Part shown: positions 1 through 5,935 of the stretch, in pieces
Position numbering within the stretch: position 1 is the stretch's first letter
How the letters are laid out: each line of letters starts with the position of its first letter
NCBI GenBank assembly: GCA_002348045.1
Contig: DDYO01000128.1
Location: 1 to 5,935, forward strand
From: Anaerolineales bacterium UBA2232
GTDB lineage: Bacteria; Chloroflexota; Anaerolineae; UBA2200
DNA: 5,935 nucleotides
Direction: 5' to 3'
The notes under the pieces: generated by a model
What the model was told of the DNA's origin: nothing
What the model saw: only the letters and a program-made list of their open reading frames with translations
Database searches by the model: none
Made by a program: the position numbers and the translations under genes

Positions 1-825
1 GTCATCATCCGCCTCATCGACCCGCCCATGCACGAATTCCTGCCCCCTCGCGAGGTCCTGATCCGTGAAGTCACCGAGCTCAGGTGCGCGGGCAACAATC
101 CCGAGCTCTTGGCGGAGAAGGAAGAGCTCTTGCGCACTGTCGAGTCGATCCACGAGATCAACCCGATGCTCGGACTGCGAGGCTGCCGCCTGGGAATCCT
201 GTTTCGCGGCGTGACCGAAATGCAGACGCGCGCCATCATGCAGGCCGCCTGCCGTATGGCCAAGAAGGGTGTCAAGGTCATTCCTGAGATCATGATCCCG
301 CTGGTCAGCCACATCAATGAGCTGGAGAATCAGCAGGTCAAGTTGGAGGAAGTGGCCAAGCAGGTGATGAAGGAAGAGGGGATCGAGGTCGAGTACCAGT
401 TCGGCACCATGATCGAGATCCCACGGGCCGCCCTGACGGCTGACCAGATCGCCAGCAAGGCCCAGTTCTTCTCGTTTGGGACTAACGACCTGACGCAAAT
501 GACCTTTGGCATTTCACGGGACGATGCTGAAGGCAAGTTCCTGTTGCAGTACGTCGAGCGCAAGATCCTGGCAGAGAATCCGTTCCAGGTTATCGACCGC
601 GAGGGCGTAGGCAAACTCATGCAGATGGCGGTTGAGCTGGGGCGCAAGGTTCGTCCTGGGATGAGCATCGGCATCTGCGGCGAACACGGCGGCGATGCCT
701 CGTCCATCGAGTTCTGCCATATGATCGGTCTGAACTATGTCTCGTGCTCACCTTACCGCGTTGCGCCGGCCCGGCTCGCCGCCGCTCAGGCTGCGATCGG
801 TGGCCAGGTGGTCCGCGACAAGTAG
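1..825 (+). CDS. ppdK: Pyruvate, phosphate dikinase, C-terminal part (5' end outside window)
   Basis: This is the C-terminal 274 codons of pyruvate, phosphate dikinase, which interconverts pyruvate + ATP + phosphate and PEP + AMP + diphosphate in the cytoplasm. The reading frame is open from base 1 and begins in the conserved R-L-I-D-P-P-x-H-E-F segment, so the ATG at 28 is internal and not a start. The fragment covers most of the PEP/pyruvate-binding TIM barrel. Visible signatures (fragment numbering) are GTMIEIPRAAL with Glu139, FFSFGTNDLTQMTFG with Asn162-Asp163, and GICGEHGGD with the catalytic Cys226. These match Glu745, Asn768-Asp769 and Cys831 of the Clostridium symbiosum enzyme. One extra residue in SRDDAEGKF explains the one-residue shift. 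The end, NYVSCSPYRVAPARLAAAQAA, is the normal family C-terminus, so the 3' end looks intact. About 600 residues (nucleotide-binding and phosphohistidine domains) should lie upstream. PEP synthase and PTS enzyme I are relatives, but the match is specifically to PPDK. Confidence 0.97.
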   Translation, partial: VIIRLIDPPMHEFLPPREVLIREVTELRCAGNNPELLAEKEELLRTVESIHEINPMLGLRGCRLGILFRGVTEMQTRAIMQAACRMAKKGVKVIPEIMIPLVSHINELENQQVKLEEVAKQVMKEEGIEVEYQFGTMIEIPRAALTADQIASKAQFFSFGTNDLTQMTFGISRDDAEGKFLLQYVERKILAENPFQVIDREGVGKLMQMAVELGRKVRPGMSIGICGEHGGDASSIEFCHMIGLNYVSCSPYRVAPARLAAAQAAIGGQVVRDK

Positions 826-852
826 TGTCTTTGCCTGGTTCAACAGGCTGAT

Positions 853-891
853 ACAAACCGGAGGTGGCTGGTCAGGCTGCCTCCGGTTTGT
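853..891 (+). terminator. Hairpin terminator after ppdK
   Basis: The arms ACAAACCGGAGG (853-864) and CCTCCGGTTTGT (880-891) are perfect reverse complements of 12 bp around a 15-nt loop. The loop can extend the stem by a few G-T and G-C pairs. It begins 27 nt after the ppdK stop. The following bases (TCTTCCTC) are pyrimidine-rich but not a clean T-run, so this is either a weak-tailed intrinsic terminator or an mRNA 3'-end stabilising hairpin. Its position between ppdK and a good promoter supports termination. Confidence 0.75.
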
Positions 892-963
892 CTTCCTCAG
901 CCGAGACGGAGCGTGTGCTCTGCGGTGACCCCGGGGCGCCCAATGGGGGTCTCCGTGACGCGC

Positions 964-991
964 TTGACAGGCTGCGGGGCAGTGCTATCAT
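964..991 (+). promoter_or_regulatory. Sigma70-type promoter with extended -10 for the secreted-protein gene
   Basis: A consensus -35 box TTGACA (964-969) is separated by 16 bp from a -10 box TATCAT (986-991, five of six consensus bases). A TGn extension (983-985) lies directly before the -10 box. The usual distance to the start site places transcription at about 998-1000, just before the ATG at 1001. This predicts a leader of about 1-3 nt. No other promoter this good is visible between ppdK and the large gene. Confidence 0.8.
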
Positions 992-1000
992 AGCGGCAAG

Positions 1001-1135
1001 ATGAAAGCAATAGGCGCCTCCCAACCTTCACGTGCCCACAAAGGCTCTGAGGTCCTAACGCTGTGGCGATGGTTCCCCTGCTCTCTCGTGCTTCTCCTCT
1101 GGCTTCTGTGTGGTGATCCAGGAGTGGCTTCCGCA
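1001..1135 (+). other. Sec signal peptide of the large protein
   Basis: Residues 1-45 hold a basic n-region (Lys2, Arg11, Lys14, Arg23), a hydrophobic core at about 25-37 (LVLLLWLL) and an A-S-A motif at 43-45, with predicted cleavage before Gln46. The n-region is long, about 24 residues. Cys37 is not in a lipobox (W-L-L-C, with an A-x-A site further on), so signal peptidase I cleavage is preferred over lipoprotein processing. Confidence 0.88.
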
Positions 1136-4100
1136 CAGGGTGTTACCATCGTCAAGGCGGTCTCGCCCAGCTCCGTGGTCGTGAACGGCAGCGTGAGCTA
1201 TACCATAACAATCGCAAATCCAGGAGGCGCCATAGACGCCCTCACGGTGCGCGATGTGCTGCCTTCGGGGTTTGCCTACCGGAGTGGAACGAGTCGTATC
1301 AGTGTCAATGGCATCCTCGCCTCTACGGCCGACCCGACCGTCTCAGCCGGCACCTTGTCGTGGTCAGGGCCTCGGGTCCGCCTGCCCGCCGGTCGCAGCG
1401 GCAGCTTCTATGGGATTCACACCTTTGTTCAATCACGTCAGGATAGCGGATACAACGAGTACCAGCTCAACCAGGCCAGAAGCCTCATGGGCGAGGGCGC
1501 CTACGTGACCCAATTGCTGGATTACGTGGATGCCAGCTCGCAATTTGCGCCGGCCTTCATCAAGGATTTCGTCAACAAGGCGTACGACCGATGGCTGGTT
1601 CCGGTCATACGTTTGGGTGGATCCTACGGGGGACAGTTCTGGATCAAGCCCAAACCCGATGCCGACGGGACCTACACCTCCACGGCGCTAGGGTACAGGC
1701 GGGTGGTGCAGGACCTGCCGCGCAGGGACGGCCATACTCTCTACGTGCAGATCTGGAATGAACCCAACCTCAACGAGGAATGGGAGGGTCAGGCAAACCC
1801 GACGGAGTACGGTAAATTCCTGGTGGACGTGGCTGCGGCGATCCGTTCCCTGGGGGATGGGCGGATCAGAATCCTCAACGGACCCCTGTCTCCGGGCTCC
1901 CCCAACTATAACTACTTGCAGTATTTGAACCACATGCTGGATTCGGTGCCGGCTGCCCTGTGGGCGTTTGACGTGTGGGCCAGCCATCCCTATCCCAACA
2001 ACCACCCGCCCGATTACAACCTGCACAGTGGCAATGCAACGTATGGATTCGCGACCATTGACGCATACGTCCGGGAGCTGGAGGTGCTCGTCAATCGGGG
2101 CAGGGTTGGCGTTCATGTGCTCTTGACTGAGACTGGCTATGCTCTCTACCAGGCAGATTTTGCGTTCGAGGGCTATCCGGCCATTGGGGAGGGCAACCGC
2201 GCGGACTATATCGTGCGGGCATTTCGCGATTACTGGTCCCAATGGCCAGAAGTGATCGGGGTGTGCCCGTACGAACTGGTGGATCCCAGCGGGCAATGGT
2301 GGGTCTGGGACTGGCTCTATCCCGATGGACGGGCTCACCAGCAGTTCGACGCCGTCCGCGCCATGGACAAGGTCAAGCCAACGGTGAGCAGCGTGCTGAG
2401 GCTCACCTTTTCCGCGAGCGCCAGTGGTGCAAGCGGCACCTACTACAATGATGTGTACGCCATGGCTGGGAGCACCGTGATCGCGGTGGCGAACAACGCG
2501 GCACCAGTCATGGTCTATTTGCCGACGCCAACTCCCACCCGTACTCAGACTCGGACACCGACCGCTACATCCACACTCCCGCCAACATCGACTGCGACGG
2601 CGACGCCGACCGGGACACACACGCCAGAAGCCACACCAACGGGACCGGGGGAAGCCACGCCGACCGAGGAGTTGACCCCTACTTCCCCGGCGACGGCGAC
2701 GGTTGTTCCTATTACGGAAACTGCCACGCCTACGGCTACATCCACAGCGACAGCCACTCTTACGCCGGGTCCATCGCCTACTTCACCGTGCGTCGAGTTG
2801 ATCGCCAATGGAGGGTTTGAGGCCGATGGCCGGTGGGAGATCTGGACCTCCCGCTATCCCGCGGCTTACAGCACGGCCACAGCGCACGGTGGGCAGCGCT
2901 CGATGCGCATCCCTGGATCGTCGGTTTCAGACCCGTCGGGCTACACGACGGTGGCACAAAGCGTCCAGCTGCCGACGGAGGCCATTCACGTGCGCCTTAC
3001 GTGGTGGCAGGACCTGCGCCTGGATGGTAGCGGAGGGGATGTTGCCTATGTGTCCCTGTACCGCGTGGACTCGACGGTGGAGATCGTTCGGCTGCTCACC
3101 CTCCGCGACGCTGTGTCGGGGTGGGAAACAAGGACGGTGACCGTGCCCCCTGTTCCTTACACGATGGTCCGCGTGGGATTCACCTTGTACAACGACGGGC
3201 AGGGACAGTCGGTCCTGTTTCTCGATGATGTCAGTCTGGAAGCCTGCAGCGTCCAACCAACGCCGCAGCCCAGTCACACCCCCACTCCTGCGTCCACGGC
3301 ATCGTCCACAGTCACTCCTTCGATCACACCAACGCCGACGTGGGTGCCAGAGCCATCGTTGACGGCCACTCTCGCACCTTGGGCTTCACCCACGGTGACG
3401 TCCACGGGCACCCCTGATCTCTTGCCTACCCTGAGCCCGACCGTGGAGCCCACAGCGAACGGCCCTTGCCGTGACCTGGTCGTGAACGGGGGGTTTGAGG
3501 GGGACGACGGGACGTGGCAGATACCGAGCACCGCTCATCCGGCAGGATATACCAACTCCGTGGTTCACAGTGGCCTGCGAGCCCTGCGGGTAGGCATCGA
3601 GGCAGGCGGGACCAACCGGTCCAGCTACTCCAGTGCCTGGCAGGCCGTGACGGTACCGGCCGATGCGGTCGACCCAACACTACGGTTCTGGTACTATGCC
3701 GTCTCCACCGACGTTGCCCAGGATCTGCAATATGCGATGATCCAGGACGAAAACGGGTCGTTCGTGGAGTGGATCCTGTTCCTCAACGTGCACGACCCGG
3801 TCTGGAGATTGAGGGAGTACTCTCTGATCGCCTACAGGGGCCGACAGATACGCGTCTCGTTCGGCGTTCGCAACGACGGTCTGGCCGGGGTCACAGCGAT
3901 GTACGTTGACGACGTTTCGCTGGTGGTCTGCGCCCAGTCTCCGGAGCCGGCTCACTGGGTGTACTTGCCCGTTCTGCTCAAGGATGGCGGGGAGTCTGAC
4001 CTCAATGGCGCAACGGCATCGGCATCGGTACTGGCAGCGGCCTCCCAACCTCGCGAGCTTTGGGCGGCCAGCGCGGATTTGGCGCCCGACTGGCTGCAGG

Positions 4101-4978
4101 GGCTGGTGTGGGACCCGGTCCGGAGCCTGCTGTTCGCGGCAGGGGGGACAGAGGTGGTGGTCATTCACAGTGAAACGGGCATAGAGTCCTCTCGTTTCTC
4201 CTTCGATTCCACGGTGAGGGGCCTGGCGCTGGATCCCCAATCGGGGAAGGTGTACGTGGCCCTCTGGGATGCGGGTGCGTTGGCAGTCCTCGACGGGCCG
4301 GGTTTGGGCGGACACAGGATTGTCTACGGAATGCCGGGCGCCAGCGGGGTCGCCTGCGATGGGGGACATATCTATGTCTCTGCCACGAGAGCAAATGAGC
4401 TCTTTGTGCTGGACAAGGAGTCATTGGCCATCATCAGCCGGGTAGCGACCGGTGCGGCGCCTTATGCCGTGGTGTGTGATCCTGGACGTCGCCTGGTGTA
4501 CGTGGGCAACGCCGGTGAGGCTACCATCACTGTGGTCGATGGTGCGATCGGTCAAGCGCGGGATACCATCGCCCTGTCTGATCTGGGGCCCCCGCACGGC
4601 CTGGCGCTGGACCCGCAGCGCAACCTTTTGTATCTGACCTACGCATATGGTCGGTACCGGGCAGTGGCGGCGGTGGATGCGGCTACCGGTTCAGTCGTAG
4701 CGCGGCTCCCGGGCAGCCGCAGTCGGCCCCTGTGGGGAGCCTATGGCATTGGCGTGGACCCGCTGCGGGGATGGGTCTATGTGCCTGCGGTTTCTGGCGG
4801 CCTTGTGTTGCATGGCGAAACCCTGGATGTGCTTCGAGCACTGCCGGAAGTCGGGCCAGTATATGCGTTTGGCTGGGCAATTGACCCCATTCTCGACCGA
4901 TTCTATATTGTGGATGCTCAGAAACGCGCATTGGTAATGAGCGGGCCGTCTTACGAGGGGGTACGTGGGCGTCATTGA
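1001..4978 (+). CDS. Secreted multidomain protein: DUF11, GH-A-like hydrolase barrel, two beta-sandwich domains, beta-propeller
   Basis: The gene encodes a 1325-residue exported protein, probably a cell-surface or secreted carbohydrate-active enzyme. Its domains are: signal peptide (1-45); DUF11-like beta-sandwich (about 48-133, ending L-P-A-G); glycoside hydrolase-like barrel (about 138-465); Thr/Pro linker (509-596); NGGFE...DDVSL sandwich (597-749); Thr/Pro linker (750-822); second sandwich (823-977); VYLPVLLK motif (987-994); and a seven-repeat propeller (about 1033-1313). Clan GH-A-type features in the barrel are Arg204 after a beta strand, Asn253-Glu254 in IWNEPN (candidate acid/base), His329-x-Tyr331, and Glu377 in LLTETGY (candidate nucleophile). 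A Trp-rich segment follows at 433-438. Both glutamates are present, so catalysis is plausible; the exact GH family and substrate are not recognised. The ATG at 1001 is the only start that gives a complete signal peptide. No Shine-Dalgarno sequence precedes it, and the promoter suggests a leaderless mRNA. No C-terminal anchor (LPXTG, transmembrane helix) is seen. The 3' end overlaps dnaG by 14 bp. Confidence 0.93.
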   Translation: MKAIGASQPSRAHKGSEVLTLWRWFPCSLVLLLWLLCGDPGVASAQGVTIVKAVSPSSVVVNGSVSYTITIANPGGAIDALTVRDVLPSGFAYRSGTSRISVNGILASTADPTVSAGTLSWSGPRVRLPAGRSGSFYGIHTFVQSRQDSGYNEYQLNQARSLMGEGAYVTQLLDYVDASSQFAPAFIKDFVNKAYDRWLVPVIRLGGSYGGQFWIKPKPDADGTYTSTALGYRRVVQDLPRRDGHTLYVQIWNEPNLNEEWEGQANPTEYGKFLVDVAAAIRSLGDGRIRILNGPLSPGSPNYNYLQYLNHMLDSVPAALWAFDVWASHPYPNNHPPDYNLHSGNATYGFATIDAYVRELEVLVNRGRVGVHVLLTETGYALYQADFAFEGYPAIGEGNRADYIVRAFRDYWSQWPEVIGVCPYELVDPSGQWWVWDWLYPDGRAHQQFDAVRAMDKVKPTVSSVLRLTFSASASGASGTYYNDVYAMAGSTVIAVANNAAPVMVYLPTPTPTRTQTRTPTATSTLPPTSTATATPTGTHTPEATPTGPGEATPTEELTPTSPATATVVPITETATPTATSTATATLTPGPSPTSPCVELIANGGFEADGRWEIWTSRYPAAYSTATAHGGQRSMRIPGSSVSDPSGYTTVAQSVQLPTEAIHVRLTWWQDLRLDGSGGDVAYVSLYRVDSTVEIVRLLTLRDAVSGWETRTVTVPPVPYTMVRVGFTLYNDGQGQSVLFLDDVSLEACSVQPTPQPSHTPTPASTASSTVTPSITPTPTWVPEPSLTATLAPWASPTVTSTGTPDLLPTLSPTVEPTANGPCRDLVVNGGFEGDDGTWQIPSTAHPAGYTNSVVHSGLRALRVGIEAGGTNRSSYSSAWQAVTVPADAVDPTLRFWYYAVSTDVAQDLQYAMIQDENGSFVEWILFLNVHDPVWRLREYSLIAYRGRQIRVSFGVRNDGLAGVTAMYVDDVSLVVCAQSPEPAHWVYLPVLLKDGGESDLNGATASASVLAAASQPRELWAASADLAPDWLQGLVWDPVRSLLFAAGGTEVVVIHSETGIESSRFSFDSTVRGLALDPQSGKVYVALWDAGALAVLDGPGLGGHRIVYGMPGASGVACDGGHIYVSATRANELFVLDKESLAIISRVATGAAPYAVVCDPGRRLVYVGNAGEATITVVDGAIGQARDTIALSDLGPPHGLALDPQRNLLYLTYAYGRYRAVAAVDAATGSVVARLPGSRSRPLWGAYGIGVDPLRGWVYVPAVSGGLVLHGETLDVLRALPEVGPVYAFGWAIDPILDRFYIVDAQKRALVMSGPSYEGVRGRH
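1412..2395 (+). other. Glycoside hydrolase-like TIM-barrel domain (clan GH-A type)
   Basis: This covers residues 138 to about 465 of the large protein, starting at Y-G-I-H-T-F. The pattern of strand-end residues fits clan GH-A: Arg204 (VIRLGG), Asn253-Glu254 (IWNEPN), His329-Pro-Tyr331 (WASHPYP), Glu377 (LLTETGY) and the aromatic segment WWVWDW (433-438). The two glutamates are 123 residues apart, as expected for the beta-4 acid/base and beta-7 nucleophile. It could belong to a GH5/GH39-like group or an unassigned family. The assignment rests on motifs only. Confidence 0.72.
2525..2788 (+). repeat. First Thr/Pro-rich linker (low-complexity coding repeat)
   Basis: Residues 509-596 consist largely of Thr, Pro, Ala and Ser, with P-T-P-T-P-T and T-A-T-x-T units, and join the hydrolase part to the first beta-sandwich. 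The DNA is an imperfect repeat of ACN/CCN codons. Such linkers are usually extended, flexible and often O-glycosylated in secreted proteins; glycosylation here is inference. The composition also explains a spurious Val/Gly/Ala-rich open frame on the opposite strand. Confidence 0.92.
2789..3247 (+). other. NGGFE/DDVSL beta-sandwich domain, copy A
   Basis: Residues 597-749 start with Cys597 and NGGFE (603-607) and end with F-L-D-D-V-S-L (740-746) and Cys749. This layout is common in carbohydrate-binding-like jelly-roll modules of secreted proteins. A sugar-binding role is inferred from family resemblance and the neighbouring hydrolase domain. The cysteines at both ends could form a disulfide closing the domain. 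Confidence 0.75.
3248..3466 (+). repeat. Second Thr/Pro-rich linker
   Basis: Residues 750-822 form a second low-complexity Pro/Thr/Ser/Ala linker between the two beta-sandwich copies. It is less regular than the first (it includes T-W-V-P-E-P and A-P-W-A-S-P). Like the first, it is read as a flexible secreted-protein spacer. Confidence 0.9.
3467..3931 (+). other. NGGFE/DDVSL beta-sandwich domain, copy B
   Basis: Residues 823-977 are a diverged second copy of the domain at 597-749. Shared positions include the starting Cys, NGGFE, a Tyr/His-Pro-Ala-x-Tyr segment, H-(G/S)-G-x-R, a central Q-x-V-x-(L/V)-P, N-D-G, D-D-V-S-L and the closing Cys (977). The copies are nearly equal in length (153 and 155 residues). 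The likely origin is internal duplication followed by divergence. Confidence 0.78.
4097..4939 (+). other. Seven-repeat beta-propeller (YVTN/NHL-like)
   Basis: Residues 1033-1313 contain seven repeats with a G-(L/V/I)-x-x-D-P...(L/V)-(Y/F)-V core: QGLVWDP, RGLALDP, SGVACD, YAVVCDP, HGLALDP, YGIGVDP and FGWAIDP. Each is followed about 8 residues later by a strand such as KVYVAL, LVYVGN or WVYVPA. This pattern fits a YVTN/NHL-type propeller, usually a binding or scaffolding surface. No catalytic residues can be named. Confidence 0.85.
4955..4961 (+). promoter_or_regulatory. Ribosome binding site of dnaG inside the upstream gene
   Basis: The purine run GAGGGGG lies 3 nt before the GTG at 4965; its GAGG core ends 6 nt before it. 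It supports GTG as the dnaG start. It is embedded in the last codons of the large gene. Confidence 0.8.
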
Positions 4979-5935
4979 CCAAGTGAAAGAACGCCTGGAC
5001 ATCGTGGACGTTATCTCTGCGGCTGTTCCGCTGCAAAAGGCCGGCAGAAACTATAAAGGGCTGTGCCCTTTTCATAGCGAGAAGACGCCATCCTTCATCG
5101 TGTTCCCAGAGACCCAGACCTGGCACTGTTTTGGAGCCTGCAACACCGGCGGCGATTTGTTTGCCTTTGTGATGCGGCGGGAGAACCTGGATTTCGGAGA
5201 TGCCCTGCGGGTGTTGGCGCAACGGGCAGGCGTAGCGCTAGAGGCACCAAGCCAGGAGCGCGATGCCGAACGGCAGGCCGAGGATCGCCTGCGCAAGATC
5301 AATGCCCTTGCGTCACAGCGGTTTCACGATCACCTGCTCCATGCGCCTTCTGGGAGAATCGCCAGGGACTACTTGCAGCACCGCGGCATCACCCAGGAAA
5401 CCATCGGGCGGTTTCAGTTGGGCTATGCGCTGGACGAGTGGCAAGATCTGAGCGACCACCTCGCCAAACAAGGCTATGCTGTTGCCGTGCAGGCGGAAGC
5501 CGGCGTAGTCATTCCCAGGGACAGTGGTGGCTACTACGATCGCTTTCGCGGACGGCTGATGTTTCCCATCCGAGATGTGAATGGTCACGTGATTGGCTTT
5601 GGGGCCAGGGTATTGGATGACTCGCAACCCAAGTACCTCAACTCGCCCCAGACGCCCTTGTTCGACAAGAGCAGCGTACTCTACGGGATTGATCAAGCCA
5701 AGGGCCCGGTGCGAGAGGCAGGGTTTGTCGTGCTGGTTGAAGGGTACATGGATGTACTGATGGCCCACCAGTGCGAACGGCGGAACGTGGTGGCCTCACT
5801 GGGAACGGCTCTCACCGAGAAGCACATCCGGGCGCTGAAGAAGCTGACCAAACGCCTGGTGCTGGCCCTGGATCCTGACGCGGCAGGGGATCAGGCGACG
5901 TTGCGCGGGCTGGAGGTGGCTCAGGAGTCGTTTGA
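4965..5935 (+). CDS. dnaG: DNA primase DnaG, N-terminal part (3' end outside window)
   Basis: DnaG makes the RNA primers for DNA replication, working with the replicative helicase. The first 323 codons are present. The start is GTG, giving an N-terminus G-V-I-D-Q-V-K-E-R-L-D-I-V-D-V-I typical of the family; an in-frame TGA at 4938 rules out a longer form. The CHC2 zinc domain has Cys34, His37, Cys55 and Cys59 in CPFHSEKTPSF...WHCFGAC. The polymerase-domain signatures RGRLMFPI (195-202), GFGARVL (211-217) and KYLNSP (223-228) follow. The TOPRIM metal-binding residues are Glu259 in EGYMD and Asp303/Asp305 in DPDAAGD, matching Glu265, Asp309 and Asp311 of E. coli primase. Everything expected up to this point is intact. 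The rest of TOPRIM and the helicase-binding C-terminal domain should lie to the right. The 14-bp overlap with the large gene suggests translational coupling. The start codon and the missing 3' end make this gene easy to miss. Confidence 0.97.
   Translation, partial: MGVIDQVKERLDIVDVISAAVPLQKAGRNYKGLCPFHSEKTPSFIVFPETQTWHCFGACNTGGDLFAFVMRRENLDFGDALRVLAQRAGVALEAPSQERDAERQAEDRLRKINALASQRFHDHLLHAPSGRIARDYLQHRGITQETIGRFQLGYALDEWQDLSDHLAKQGYAVAVQAEAGVVIPRDSGGYYDRFRGRLMFPIRDVNGHVIGFGARVLDDSQPKYLNSPQTPLFDKSSVLYGIDQAKGPVREAGFVVLVEGYMDVLMAHQCERRNVVASLGTALTEKHIRALKKLTKRLVLALDPDAAGDQATLRGLEVAQESF

Noticed and set aside
28..30. ATG at 28 as the start of a short PPDK-like protein
   Set aside because: The conserved R-L-I-D-P-P segment continues in frame upstream to base 1, so the ATG is an internal Met of a gene cut by the window edge.
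787..974. CAGGCTG occurring four times (787, 844, 873, 968)
   Set aside because: Spacing is irregular, the first copy is coding and one is in the hairpin loop; a 7-mer of this composition can recur by chance.
1109..1111. Cys37 as a lipoprotein acylation site
   Set aside because: The preceding residues W-L-L do not fit a lipobox, and a good A-S-A signal peptidase I site follows at 43-45.
1688..2620. 310-codon open frame on the minus strand inside the hydrolase region
   Set aside because: It lies fully antisense to a well-supported coding region, its translation shows no recognisable domain, and long antisense frames are expected in GC-rich genes.
2545..2808. Minus-strand frame rich in Val, Ala and Gly
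   Set aside because: It is the reverse reading of the ACN/CCN repeat of the Thr/Pro linker; its regular look comes only from that low-complexity DNA.
3680..4369. 229-codon minus-strand open frame
   Set aside because: It is antisense to the second sandwich and propeller, has no recognisable motif, and no convincing start signal was seen.
4683..5222. 179-codon minus-strand open frame across the dnaG start
   Set aside because: The plus strand here encodes the end of the propeller and the invariant CHC2 motif of primase, so this frame is a shadow.

Overview
The window is GC-rich bacterial DNA with three genes on the plus strand. It holds the 3' end of a pyruvate, phosphate dikinase gene (ppdK), one complete gene for a 1325-residue secreted multidomain protein, and the 5' part of DNA primase (dnaG). 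The host is probably a member of the Chloroflexota, perhaps Anaerolineae-like. The evidence is the long Thr/Pro linkers in a secreted protein, the Tyr-Leu-Pro-type motif (VYLPVLLK) often seen in secreted proteins of that group, and the C-F-G-A-C form of the primase zinc motif. This placement is inference from recalled family features, not from a database search.

Layout: ppdK (1-825, 5' end outside the window) is followed by a perfect 12-bp hairpin (853-891), which probably ends its transcript. A short spacer then carries a strong sigma70-type promoter: TTGACA, a 16-bp gap, and TATCAT with a TGn extension. Its predicted start site lies 1-3 nt before the ATG at 1001, so the large gene is probably read from a leaderless or nearly leaderless mRNA. 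The large gene (1001-4978) encodes, in order: a signal peptide, a DUF11-like domain, a glycoside hydrolase-like (clan GH-A type) barrel, a Thr/Pro linker, an NGGFE/DDVSL beta-sandwich, a second Thr/Pro linker, a second such sandwich, a VYLPVLLK motif, and a seven-repeat beta-propeller. dnaG starts with GTG at 4965, inside the last 14 bases of the large gene, with its ribosome binding site in that gene's coding sequence. It runs off the right edge.

PPDK and DnaG are housekeeping enzymes of central carbon metabolism and replication. The secreted protein has no obvious metabolic link to either. Its promoter and its overlap with dnaG nevertheless suggest that primase is at least partly transcribed and translated from the same mRNA. 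I see no CRISPR array, mobile element, tRNA or rRNA. No clear new 'system' is present. The most unusual object is the large protein: its domain order, its abrupt DUF11/hydrolase junction, and its place between two housekeeping genes.
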